From the NCBI RefSeq assembly GCF_003932895.1, contig NZ_RQYW01000017.1:1-47436 (forward strand): a stretch of 47,436 nucleotides of DNA. Direction: 5' to 3'. Positions 16,877-24,537 of this stretch are shown here, piece after piece; the stretch's first letter is position 1, and each line of letters starts with the position of its first letter. Source of the stretch: Leptotrichia sp. OH3620_COT-345. Lineage in GTDB: Bacteria; Fusobacteriota; Fusobacteriia; Fusobacteriales; Leptotrichiaceae. A program made the position numbers and the translations under genes. The notes under the pieces are model-generated. The model was not told where the DNA came from, made no database searches, and saw nothing but the letters and a program-made list of their open reading frames with translations.

Positions 16877-17281
16877 ATGACACGTAGAGAAATTAGAGAA
16901 GAAATATTCAAACTTCTTTTTGAAAAAGAACTTATTGACAATAATATCAATAAAAGAATTAACGAAGTAATAGAAGAAAATAAAATAAAAAAAGAGGAAC
17001 ATATTGAATTTTTAAAATCTTATGTTATTGAAATAATAGAAAATGAAAATTTTTTAATAGAAAAAATAAAAAATATACTGGATGGTTGGACTTATGAAAG
17101 ATTGGGAGTTCTGGAAAAAGTTTTGCTGAAAATATCCTTTTATGAAATTCTTATAAAAAAAATAGGGTATGAAATAGCAATAAATGAAGCTTTGGAAATT
17201 GCCAAAAAATACTCTTATGATGATACAAAGGAATTTTTAAACGGTATACTTGCAAAGTTGGTTATGGAAAATTTTATATAA
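16877..17281 (+). CDS. nusB: Transcription antitermination factor NusB
   Basis: A 134-residue all-helical RNA-binding protein that, with NusE (S10), binds boxA RNA to prevent early termination in rRNA operons. TRREIREEIFKLLFE at the N-terminus, WTYERLGVLEKVLLKISFYEIL in the middle, and AINEALEIAKKY...FLNGILAKLV at the C-terminus match the family. The length is typical. It is the last gene of the accB-accC-asp23-amaP run; the same synteny is known in Firmicutes. The following 216 bases carry no clear intrinsic terminator, only a short CTTTCA/TGAAAG-type hairpin near 17430-17455. Confidence 0.9.
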   Translation: MTRREIREEIFKLLFEKELIDNNINKRINEVIEENKIKKEEHIEFLKSYVIEIIENENFLIEKIKNILDGWTYERLGVLEKVLLKISFYEILIKKIGYEIAINEALEIAKKYSYDDTKEFLNGILAKLVMENFI

Positions 17282-17497
17282 GAATATGAAAAATAGAAAA
17301 GTGTAAATGAACTAGTTTATGGGGTGATTTTTTAACAGTATCGGTTTGAAAAATTATTATTGTAAATAGCAATCATAAAAACAAAATATGGAATAACAGT
17401 TGGTAAAGGAGTTTTTCGTATATATCTTTCAGTGAATAGAATATATTGAAAAGCTTCTTTGATTTATTTAGCAATAATTTAAAAATAAGGAGAAGAA

Positions 17498-18262
17498 ATG
17501 GGAAATTTTGGAGATAATGAAAGAGATGAAATAATTTATAGAAGTTACATCGAAGAAATATTGAAACCTGAAAAAATAAATATAAAAGAATTTGAAAAAA
17601 ATATAGAATTTATAAATGATAATAATATATCAAAAAGAAATTCATTGAAACCTAATTTAAGAAATAACATTTTCATGGGAAAACATAGAGATACAGGGGA
17701 GTTTTATTATTATTTCAAATCTTCGGAAAATTTTGTGACAAGATTTATATTGAGTGAAGAAGCTTTTAAAATATTCAATGGCAATAATGAAAATGATATT
17801 GTAGAAAGTAAAAGACTGAAAATAACATCAACTTTGATATTGATTTATTATAAAGAAATGATAGGATATTATCAGGAAAAAGCGGCGGAATTGAAAATAG
17901 AAGAAATGTATGAAGGATTTGAAGAAGAAAGGCTGAAAGAAGTAGAGAAAATAATAAAGGAAATAATGATATTTTTTGCTAAAGTATATTATAGACATCC
18001 TATATATGAAGAAAGAGAAACTTCAAAGTATTTAGAATATTTAATGGAAAAATATAATATCACGGATCAAATAAATGAACTGGAAAAAACTTTAAATTTT
18101 ATTAGAGAAATAGGTATTTATCAATTAAAGAGAAAAGAAGAAAAGGAAAAAGAAAGAGAAGAAAAAACAAGGGAAAAGTGGAACATAATATTTGCAGTAA
18201 TAGGAACCGTTATAGCATTGGGAGAAATATTTTTAGCAGTTACGGAGTTGTTTTTAAAATAA
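17498..18262 (+). CDS. Unrecognised protein with C-terminal membrane anchor
   Basis: A 254-residue protein I cannot assign. Residues 1-200 are charged and mainly helical (Lys, Glu, Ile, Asn-rich), with GEFYYYFKSSENFVTRFILS as the only beta-looking patch. A very charged stretch (KRKEEKEKEREEKTREKW, about 207-227) leads into a single membrane helix at the extreme C-terminus (IIFAVIGTVIALGEIFLAVTELF), so it looks like a tail-anchored protein facing the cytoplasm. It stands alone, 216 bases after nusB, and is followed by a palindromic repeat, which suggests an accessory gene. AAGGAG before ATG 17498 supports translation. No signal peptide and no catalytic motif are visible. Confidence 0.6.
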   Translation: MGNFGDNERDEIIYRSYIEEILKPEKINIKEFEKNIEFINDNNISKRNSLKPNLRNNIFMGKHRDTGEFYYYFKSSENFVTRFILSEEAFKIFNGNNENDIVESKRLKITSTLILIYYKEMIGYYQEKAAELKIEEMYEGFEEERLKEVEKIIKEIMIFFAKVYYRHPIYEERETSKYLEYLMEKYNITDQINELEKTLNFIREIGIYQLKRKEEKEKEREEKTREKWNIIFAVIGTVIALGEIFLAVTELFLK

Positions 18263-18298
18263 ATAATAATTTTATAACAGTGCTAATTTAAAATAAAA

Positions 18299-18426
18299 AA
18301 CTGTTCTATAAGTAAAAAAGATGTCCGGTTATACAATATTTCTTAAAATATCAGAATTTTTTTTGATTTTTAAAATATATTGATTTATAGTGGAATAAAA
18401 ATCGTTTTTTTACTTACGGAACAGTT
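18299..18426. repeat. Palindromic intergenic repeat (MITE-like), 20-bp inverted ends
   Basis: ACTGTTCTATAAGTAAAAAA at 18300-18319 is the inverted copy of the sequence at 18406-18425 with two mismatches, bounding 126 bp with no reading frame. The internal TTTTGATTTTTaAAATATATTGATTTATAGTGG segment recurs in degenerate form near 42078-42112, again next to an ACTGTTCC and a TTATGGAA end. This looks like a small non-autonomous element or an old insertion-sequence scar; no target duplication is obvious. It lies between the convergent genes ending at 18262 and 18448 and could also act as a bidirectional terminator. Confidence 0.6.
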
Positions 18427-18447
18427 ATTATTATATTTTATCAAATT

Positions 18448-19221
18448 TTATTGTAAAAATTTAATCACATTCTTGATAAATTCATCAGGATTATCCATAT
18501 TTACTCCATGAGAAGAATTTTCGACTATTACAGCTTTTGTGTTTGGTCGTTTTTGTTCCATTTCAAAAATTTCATCATCTGATACAACCCAAGATTGGCG
18601 ACCGTGTATTAAAAGTATCGGACAGCTACTTTTCAAAAAAATATCCCAGTAATTGCCGTTTAATGTGTTTTCAGGTTTCCATATATTATTTTTATCAAAA
18701 CGAAATTTCCAGCCTTTTTCATCTTCTGTTGCACTTTCAAGAAAGTAAGCGGGTTCCGTTATACCTAAATTTTTTAAACCGGTTTCAAGATTTCTCAAAC
18801 TAATTTCATAATCAGGTATTTCTTTGGTAAATGAAATATCTTCATTTATGAAAACTCCTATATCTTCAGAAATAATTTTGGTAATCTTCGGATATAGTGC
18901 AGCAGCATGATATGCGACTAATCCTCCTAAAGAATGTCCTATAACTGTAATCTTTTCAGATTTTATAATATTACTCAAAAATACCGAAAAATCATTTAAA
19001 AAATCGGAAATTTTATAATTTCCATATTTTGAATGTTGACTGAAACCGTGTCCCCGAAAATCTAAACTAAATACATGATAATCTTTAAAATTTAGGATAT
19101 TTGAATAATACCTTGCATTTCCAAATTGTCCATGAAGACAGATAATAACAGGCTTTCCTGATAATCCGTTTTCAAGATAAGACAGTTTTAAATTATTTGA
19201 AATAAAATATTTTCTTTTCAT
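18448..19221 (-). CDS. Alpha/beta hydrolase
   Basis: A 257-residue alpha/beta hydrolase in the small esterase/haloperoxidase-like group. HGQFGNARYY follows the first strand, FRGHGFSQHS is the DxRGHGxS-type loop, the nucleophile is in GHSLGG (Ser about 119), the acid is near LLIHGRQSWVVSDDE, and the histidine is in ENSSHGVNMD close to the C-terminus. It has no signal peptide, so it is cytoplasmic. It is read on the minus strand, divergent from the WYL regulator starting at 19341 with 119 bases between, which suggests that regulator controls it. A palindromic repeat follows its stop. The substrate is unknown. Confidence 0.85.
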   Translation of the reverse strand: MKRKYFISNNLKLSYLENGLSGKPVIICLHGQFGNARYYSNILNFKDYHVFSLDFRGHGFSQHSKYGNYKISDFLNDFSVFLSNIIKSEKITVIGHSLGGLVAYHAAALYPKITKIISEDIGVFINEDISFTKEIPDYEISLRNLETGLKNLGITEPAYFLESATEDEKGWKFRFDKNNIWKPENTLNGNYWDIFLKSSCPILLIHGRQSWVVSDDEIFEMEQKRPNTKAVIVENSSHGVNMDNPDEFIKNVIKFLQ

Positions 19222-19273
19222 TGTTTTTTTGTCCTTTCATGTTTAGAGTATAATAAAGTATAGTGTAAAAAAG

Positions 19274-19305
19274 TGTCAGACTATGAAACTTTTGTCTGAT
19301 ATAAT
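19274..19305. promoter_or_regulatory. Inverted repeat overlapping the promoter of the first WYL regulator
   Basis: TCAGAC at 19276-19281 and GTCTGA at 19294-19299 form an inverted repeat with a 12-base gap, directly against a TATAAT at 19300-19305 for the plus-strand regulator. It lies between divergent genes and is a plausible operator for the WYL regulator. No binding data; inferred from position and symmetry. Confidence 0.4.
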
Positions 19306-19340
19306 TTAAAGGCAGAAAAAGTATCAAAATAGGAGGAAAA

Positions 19341-20282
19341 ATGAATAAATCCGAGAGGATAAATGACATGATAATGTATTTTAATAAAATAAGTTATTTT
19401 AATTTACAAGATATAATAAGAAGATATAATATTTCAAGAAGTACAGCATTAAGAGATATAGAGACTGTCGAAAGAATCGGAGTGCCTATTTATTCTGAAA
19501 AAGGGAAAAACGGAGGATACAGAATTTTAAGTAAAAGGCTTCTTGCACCTGTCATATTTACTATAGATGAAATACATGCTCTTTACTTCTGTATGTTGAC
19601 ACTTAGAGGTTATGAAACAACACCGTTTGATTTGAATATAGATAAACTGGAGGAAAAATTCCGTAGTTGTCTGCCGGATGAGAGGCTAAAAAAAATTGAA
19701 ATTATGAAAAAAGTATTGCAATTTGAGATTTATAAACATAAGAATAGCAGTCCTTTACTGAAAAAAATATTGGAAGCAATAATAGAAAATAAAATTTGCA
19801 ACATAGAATATAATAAAAAAGGAAATTTAAAAAATTATAAAGTTCAATTTTTTAGAATATGTGCTAGTTATGCACAGTGGTATGCTGAAGGAATTAACTG
19901 TAAAAATGGGAAAATAAGAATTTTTCGATGTGATAAAATTATATTTGTGGATAAAATAGAAGAATGTTCAAAATACAGGATAACAGATATTCTTAAAAAA
20001 GTTCCTGAAATATATAGAAATGAAAAATCAGTTGATTTTGAAATTAAAATTTCAGAAAAAGCATTGGATATATTTTACAAAGAAAATTATCCTTCCATGA
20101 GATTAGTTACCGACAACGGGGAAAATATAATAAAGGGTTTTTATAATGAAAATGAAGAAAAATTTATAGCGGATTATTTTTTAAAATATGGAGAAAATAT
20201 AATTTCCATAGAGCCTCAAGAGCTAAAGGAATTTATTAGGAACGAAATCAAAAAACTTGCTGTTCATTTTAATAATTTGTAA
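19341..20282 (+). CDS. HTH-WYL transcriptional regulator (YafY/DeoR-like), full length
   Basis: A 313-residue regulator. The N-terminal winged HTH (NKSERINDMIMYFNKISYF..., DIIRRYNISRSTALRDIETVERIG, GGYRIL) is of the HTH_11 type. A middle WYL-like domain covers about 140-220, where the core reads YAQWYAEGINCKNGKIRIF, and a C-terminal WCX-like domain ends the protein. WYL proteins sense nucleic acid or small ligands and control defence, repair or metabolism genes. It is divergent from the hydrolase at 18448-19221. A paralogue with about 50% visible identity in the N-terminal half lies at 21539-22186. Strong AGGAGG before ATG 19341. It is followed by an 18-bp hairpin that serves the opposite strand. 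Confidence 0.85.
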   Translation: MNKSERINDMIMYFNKISYFNLQDIIRRYNISRSTALRDIETVERIGVPIYSEKGKNGGYRILSKRLLAPVIFTIDEIHALYFCMLTLRGYETTPFDLNIDKLEEKFRSCLPDERLKKIEIMKKVLQFEIYKHKNSSPLLKKILEAIIENKICNIEYNKKGNLKNYKVQFFRICASYAQWYAEGINCKNGKIRIFRCDKIIFVDKIEECSKYRITDILKKVPEIYRNEKSVDFEIKISEKALDIFYKENYPSMRLVTDNGENIIKGFYNENEEKFIADYFLKYGENIISIEPQELKEFIRNEIKKLAVHFNNL

Positions 20283-20328
20283 AAAGAAGATGAGACGGCT
20301 TTATAAATAGAAAATATTTCATAAAAAA

Positions 20329-20379
20329 ATATAAACCGCTATTTTATTGATTTGATTTTATTAAAATAACGGTTTATAT
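20329..20379 (-). terminator. Intrinsic terminator of the minus-strand tag operon
   Basis: An 18-bp stem (20329-20346 with 20362-20379, one G-T pair) with a 15-base loop. On the minus strand it is followed by a T-rich run (the complement of the A-run at 20323-20329), so it ends the transcript of the genes at 20436-21430. It may also stop plus-strand reading after the WYL gene. Confidence 0.7.
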
Positions 20380-20435
20380 AAAATTTTGTAATTTAAGTAT
20401 TTTTCTAATATTATGAATAATTTTAAAATGTATTA

Positions 20436-20999
20436 TTATGATTTTGTCTTATATGGGCAGGAAATTAAATGGTCGTCAATTATACCGATTGCTTGTAGAA
20501 AAGAATAAATAATTGTAGAGCCGACAAATTTAAACCCCTGTTTTTTAAGTTCTTTGCTGATTTTGTGGGAAAGTTCCGTAGTAGCAGGAACTTGTGACAG
20601 ATTTTCCCATTTATTTATAATTTGTTTGTTATTTGTAAAACTCCATATATAATCTGAAAAAGAGCCATATTCCTTTCTTATTTTAATAAATGCTTGAGCA
20701 TTTGTCACAGCAGAATTGATTTTGAGTTTATTTCTTATAATCCCTTCGTTTTTCATCAGTTCATCAAGTTTGATTTGGTTATATTTTGAAATTTTCTTAT
20801 AATTGAAATTATCAAAAGCTTTTCTGAAATTTTCTCTTTTCTTTAAAATAGTATTCCAGCTAAGTCCTGCTTGAAAGCCCTCAAGTATAAGCATTTCAAA
20901 CATATAGTTATCATCACGGGAAGGGACGCCCCACTCAGTATCATGATAATGAATGTCTTCTTCTTCTTTTGCCCATGGGCAACGATTATTTTCTTTCAT
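20436..20999 (-). CDS. tag: DNA-3-methyladenine glycosylase I
   Basis: A 187-residue Tag-type glycosylase that removes 3-methyladenine from alkylated DNA, a cytosolic base-excision repair enzyme of the HhH superfamily with a structural zinc. RCPWA supplies Cys7, YHDTEWGVP supplies His19, and the C-terminal HLISCPYK supplies His177 and Cys181, matching the four zinc ligands of E. coli Tag. LEGFQAGLSWNTIL holds the catalytic-pocket Glu. The length equals the family norm. Its AGGAG site overlaps the stop codon of the upstream oxidase-like gene (8-base gap), so the two are translationally coupled. A hairpin terminator lies 57 bases downstream. Confidence 0.95.
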   Translation of the reverse strand: MKENNRCPWAKEEEDIHYHDTEWGVPSRDDNYMFEMLILEGFQAGLSWNTILKKRENFRKAFDNFNYKKISKYNQIKLDELMKNEGIIRNKLKINSAVTNAQAFIKIRKEYGSFSDYIWSFTNNKQIINKWENLSQVPATTELSHKISKELKKQGFKFVGSTIIYSFLQAIGIIDDHLISCPYKTKS

Positions 21000-21007
21000 A
21001 TTTTCTC

Positions 21008-21430
21008 CTATAAAATGCTAATTTTGTGAATATCCTGATTTTCTAAAGTAAGAGTGATCTCAGAAAGAGGTATTTCAAAAAGTATTAAAGAATCTCCTAC
21101 TTTTTCAATAATATATTCTAAATAGGGAATTTTATTTATAAATTTATCCTTTAAGTCGTATACGGATTTGTCACTTTTTTTTATTTTTCCTTTCCCTCTT
21201 ACATATTTACTCGAAGTCTTAGGAATAGTCGTAAATGCAACATTGTCATTATTGGAAAATTCTCCTATTTTTTTATGATTTTTAAGTGACGACATAAATA
21301 AGATTTTGGTTTCTTCATCATAGTAAAAACATGTAATTCTTACATTGGGGATATTGTTTACTGATGTTGCCAGTGCTATTTCAGTCTGTTCTTTCATTAT
21401 ATTTTTAAATTCTTCCTGTAGTCTGTCCAT
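21008..21430 (-). CDS. Pyridoxamine 5'-phosphate oxidase-like flavin-binding protein
   Basis: A 140-residue split-barrel protein of the PNPOx-like superfamily. IALATSVNNIPNVRITCFYYDEETKILFMSS and NDNVAFTTIP match the FMN-binding barrel. At this size it is unlikely to be the true PdxH; members of this group bind FMN, F420 or haem and act as small reductases or general stress proteins. It is the first gene of a two-gene minus-strand unit with tag, divergent from the second WYL regulator with 108 bases between, which suggests regulation by that protein. A purine-rich site (AAAGGCGGA) precedes the start. Exact function unknown. Confidence 0.8.
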   Translation of the reverse strand: MDRLQEEFKNIMKEQTEIALATSVNNIPNVRITCFYYDEETKILFMSSLKNHKKIGEFSNNDNVAFTTIPKTSSKYVRGKGKIKKSDKSVYDLKDKFINKIPYLEYIIEKVGDSLILFEIPLSEITLTLENQDIHKISIL

Positions 21431-21463
21431 AATTTTTCCGCCTTTCTTTTTTTATTTATTTAT

Positions 21464-21496
21464 ATTATACTATTTAAAGGTGACAATTATTGACAC
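21464..21496. promoter_or_regulatory. Divergent promoter region with palindromic operator candidate
   Basis: A 17-bp palindrome with one mismatched pair, GTGACAATTATTGACAC, lies at 21480-21496. A minus-strand TATAAT box sits at 21469-21464 beside it, for the oxidase-tag unit. The palindrome also contains TTGACA (21490-21495), which could be a plus-strand -35 although no good -10 follows at 17 bases. The placement suits autoregulation by the WYL regulator that starts at 21539. Confidence 0.45.
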
Positions 21497-21538
21497 TATT
21501 AATTGTAAAATTTTGAAAAAAGGAGAATAGGAGAGTAT

Positions 21539-22186
21539 ATGAATAAATCTGAAAGAATAAATGATATGATGATATATCTCAATAAAAAAACTTATTTTAA
21601 TTTGAAAGATATAACTGAAAAATATGGGATTTCCAAAAGGACAGCATTAAGGGATATTCAATCTCTGGAAAGAATCGGGATGGCTATATACTCTGAATTG
21701 GGAAGAAATGGAAAATACAGGCTTCTGAATAATAAAATTTTATCTCCAATTATGTTTACTGTAGATGAGATACATTCTTTATATTTTGCGATACTTACAC
21801 TGGAAACTTATGATATGTGTCCATTTAATATTGATATTGAAAAACTGAAAAGTAAATTTCAGACATGTCTTTCAGAAAAACAGATGGAAAAAGTGACAAT
21901 GATAGAAAAAATATTACGGATTGAAATGAAAAAGTATATGAAAAACAGTTCGATATTAAAAGAAATATTGGAAGCAATTATTGAAAATAAAGTGTGTGAA
22001 ATATCATACAAAGGAAAAATAGTACAGGAAGAAAAAAAAGTACAATTTTTAAGAGTATTTGCAGTTTGTGGAAAATGGAAAGTTGAAATAATCGATTATA
22101 AAACCCGAAAAAAAGATATTCTGGAGTGTGAAAAAATTTTATTTATAGAAAAAATAGAATTAGAAACTTTAAAAAATTTTGAATAA
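21539..22186 (+). CDS. HTH-WYL transcriptional regulator paralogue, short form
   Basis: A 215-residue regulator closely related to the 313-residue protein encoded at 19341-20282. It has the same start (NKSERINDM), HTH (DITEKYGISKRTALRDIQSLERIG), the FTVDEIHSLYFAILTLETY segment, and a WYL-like core (CGKWKVEIIDYKTRKKDIL). It stops just after that core, so the C-terminal WCX-like 90-100 residues of its paralogue are missing. The DNA after the stop does not encode the missing part in another frame that I can see, so this looks like a settled short form, not a fresh frameshift. It is divergent from the oxidase-tag unit. Confidence 0.82.
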   Translation: MNKSERINDMMIYLNKKTYFNLKDITEKYGISKRTALRDIQSLERIGMAIYSELGRNGKYRLLNNKILSPIMFTVDEIHSLYFAILTLETYDMCPFNIDIEKLKSKFQTCLSEKQMEKVTMIEKILRIEMKKYMKNSSILKEILEAIIENKVCEISYKGKIVQEEKKVQFLRVFAVCGKWKVEIIDYKTRKKDILECEKILFIEKIELETLKNFE

Positions 22187-22280
22187 AATTAGTAAATTAT
22201 TAAAAAATAAATATATTGCAAAAATTTTGTAAAAATGTTAAATTATTAAAAAAAGATTAATAAAAATAAAAGGGGGAAAT

Positions 22281-23798
22281 GTGGCTATAAGTGTGTTAAG
22301 TTGTAGTTATTTAGGAGTTGAATCATATATTGTGGAAGTGGAGGCTGATGTATCTAACGGACTTCCGGTTTTCAATATTGTCGGAATGGGAGATCAGGCA
22401 ATTAAAGAAAGTAAGGAAAGGATAAGGAACTGTTTCAAAAATATGAAACTGGAATTCCCTATAAAAAGAGTTCTTGTAAATCTTTCTCCTGCAGATGTTC
22501 GTAAGAAAGGAAGTCATTTCGATTTGCCGATATTTTTAGGAATACTTGCAAATATCGGAAAAATTAATAATATGGAAAAATTTAAAGATTATCTTATATT
22601 GGGAGAAATATCTTTAAATGGAGATATAAAACCGATAAAAGGGGCCATAAATGCTGCAATATTGGCTAAGGAAAGAAAAATAAAGGGGGTTATAGTACCT
22701 CTGGAAAATTACAATGAAGCAAAACTTATTTCAGGTGTAAAAGTAGTTCCTGTAACTAAAATAAAGGAAGCTGCCGATTTCTTAAATGAAGAAATATTTT
22801 ATGAGAAACTTCGAGAAAATGCTGAAAAATACTGTAAGGTAGATATTGGAGAAACATCTGTGGAAATCTCGGATTTTTCTGATGTAAAAGGTCAGATTTT
22901 GGCTAAAAGGGCACTGGAAATTGCAGCGGCAGGAGGGCATAATATATTTTTAATGGGAGATCCCGGTTCGGGTAAGTCAATGTTGGCCAAAAGATTTATT
23001 ACGATATTGCCAGAGATGACAGAGAGTGAAATAATAGAAACGACTAAAATTTACAGTATATCGGGAATGCTTTCGGATGTGGAACCGATAATAAAAAGGA
23101 GACCTTTCAGAGCACCACATCATTCAGCTACTCAAACGGCATTAATAGGTGGAGCTTTAAGAGCAGGGGAAATAACATTGGCTTTAAACGGTGTGTTTTT
23201 TATGGACGAACTGGGGGAATTCAGCACAAAGACATTGGAAGCATTAAGGCAACCTTTGGAAGATGGAAATGTCACTGTTTCAAGGGCTAATCTTATAATT
23301 ACATATCCTGTGAATAATATAGTTATAGCAGCTTCTAATCCGACGCCCGGGGGTTTTTTTGCTGATGATCCCCGTTGTAAGGACAGTTTGAGAGATATAA
23401 AAAATTATCAGAAAAAGTTTTCAGGACCTCTACTGGATAGAATGGATATTTACGTTGAAATGAGAAGACTGAACAAAGACGAAATATTTAGTGAGGAGTT
23501 ATCTGAAACATCGGAAAAAATAAGAAGAAGAGTTATAAGTGCAAGAGAAATACAGAAAAAAAGGTTTAATTCCGATTTTCTTAACTCCAAAATGAGCGGA
23601 AAACAGATTTTAAAATATTGTAAAATAAATAAAGAAACAAAACAGATATTTGAAAAAGCTGTGGAAGAACTGAATTTATCCATGAGAATGTATGATAAAG
23701 TACTAAAAGTATCAAGAACAATAGCAGATCTGGACGGCTCTCAAAATATAGAGATTGAACATTTATTGGAAGCATTGAATTACAGAAAAAAGTATTAA
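22281..23798 (+). CDS. comM: YifB/ComM family Mg-chelatase-like AAA+ ATPase
   Basis: A 505-residue protein with an N-terminal ChlI-like S5 fold (VEADVSNGLPVFNIVGMGDQAIKESKERI), a central AAA+ core with Walker A MGDPGSGKS, RAPHHSAT, Walker B-type FMDELGEF, and a C-terminal lid (GQNIEIEHLLEALNYR-like end). ComM is a hexameric helicase that aids branch migration when single-stranded DNA is integrated during natural transformation; most family members have no direct proof. Translation starts at GTG 22281 after AGGGGGAAA; the ATG two bases upstream is out of frame and ends at once. It stands alone, with no clear promoter or terminator. Confidence 0.92.
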   Translation: MAISVLSCSYLGVESYIVEVEADVSNGLPVFNIVGMGDQAIKESKERIRNCFKNMKLEFPIKRVLVNLSPADVRKKGSHFDLPIFLGILANIGKINNMEKFKDYLILGEISLNGDIKPIKGAINAAILAKERKIKGVIVPLENYNEAKLISGVKVVPVTKIKEAADFLNEEIFYEKLRENAEKYCKVDIGETSVEISDFSDVKGQILAKRALEIAAAGGHNIFLMGDPGSGKSMLAKRFITILPEMTESEIIETTKIYSISGMLSDVEPIIKRRPFRAPHHSATQTALIGGALRAGEITLALNGVFFMDELGEFSTKTLEALRQPLEDGNVTVSRANLIITYPVNNIVIAASNPTPGGFFADDPRCKDSLRDIKNYQKKFSGPLLDRMDIYVEMRRLNKDEIFSEELSETSEKIRRRVISAREIQKKRFNSDFLNSKMSGKQILKYCKINKETKQIFEKAVEELNLSMRMYDKVLKVSRTIADLDGSQNIEIEHLLEALNYRKKY

Positions 23799-24447
23799 GT
23801 AAGATATTGTTCATTATATTTATAAAAGTAGAATTATATATTTTCAAACAGTTATTTATGTAATTAAAATAAATTTATATTTTTTGCACTAAAATTTAAA
23901 TGTCAGGAATAAAAAAAGCGAAAATATGTTGAAAAACTTAAATAGTAATAATATGAAATGAGGATAAAAAACCTTTTTCGAAAGTTAATTTTTTCTTTTT
24001 AATTAAGATATAATTTAATTAAAGTAATAAAGAAATATAGACGGATTATATGAAAATATTCTAATAATATTGACATCTGTAAGTTGTAGCTGGTTTGATA
24101 TGAAAGCGTGAGAATAAGTTCAGAAAGAAAATAAAGAAAGAGGGCGTACTTGTGTTTATACTTGAAGCGATCATACAGTATGCGGTTACACAAGATAGGG
24201 AAGTTTTAATAATGAGAAATTACTGTTTGAACGGTACGAGTTTGTGATTTTTTAGCGAATAAAGTATTTTTGAGAGAGAAATAATTTGAGTTGGATAGTT
24301 TTTTGGTACAACTTTTTTTACAAAAAAGATTGGAAAAATATTTCATTTTTGTCAAAATTTGGAACATTTTATTAATTTACAGTGTGAGATCGATTATTTT
24401 TAAATATAAAATAATGCCCGATTGTATATATCTTTAAAAATATAAAA
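23799..24447. other. Long non-coding interval with a structured segment
   Basis: No gene is visible in this interval. The portion 24060-24245 is less AT-rich than its surroundings and contains CTTGTGT (24149-24155) paired with ACACAAG (24188-24194) around an inner ATAC/GTAT pairing. A TTGACA lies at 24070-24075 but lacks a good -10 at the right distance. It may be a small RNA or a decayed gene; I could not match it to 6S, SRP, tmRNA or RNase P RNA. Confidence 0.3.
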
Positions 24448-24476
24448 TTGAAGAGAATTCTTAAAAATGGTATAAT
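24448..24476 (+). promoter_or_regulatory. Promoter of the acetyl-esterase-like gene
   Basis: TTGAAG at 24448-24453, a 17-base spacer, then TATAAT at 24471-24476 with an extended TGG in front. Transcription should begin near 24483, giving a 5' leader of about 55 bases. Confidence 0.75.
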
Positions 24477-24497
24477 ATCAAAATCTTAAACAGAACA

Positions 24498-24537
24498 GAG
24501 AGAGGAGAGCAATTACATAACCAGTAATTGCAGAACA
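24498..24537 (+). promoter_or_regulatory. Ribosome-binding site separated from the start by a hairpin
   Basis: The only good Shine-Dalgarno (GAGAGGAGAG, about 24500-24509) lies about 29 bases before ATG 24538. Between them GCAATTAC (24509-24516) and GTAATTGC (24524-24531) form a perfect 8-bp stem with a 7-base loop. Folding this hairpin would bring the site to normal distance from the ATG; no in-frame alternative start exists upstream. Confidence 0.6.

Noticed and set aside
22187-22280. Frameshifted remainder of the short WYL regulator
   Set aside because: Translation of the following bases in other frames does not resemble the missing C-terminal domain.
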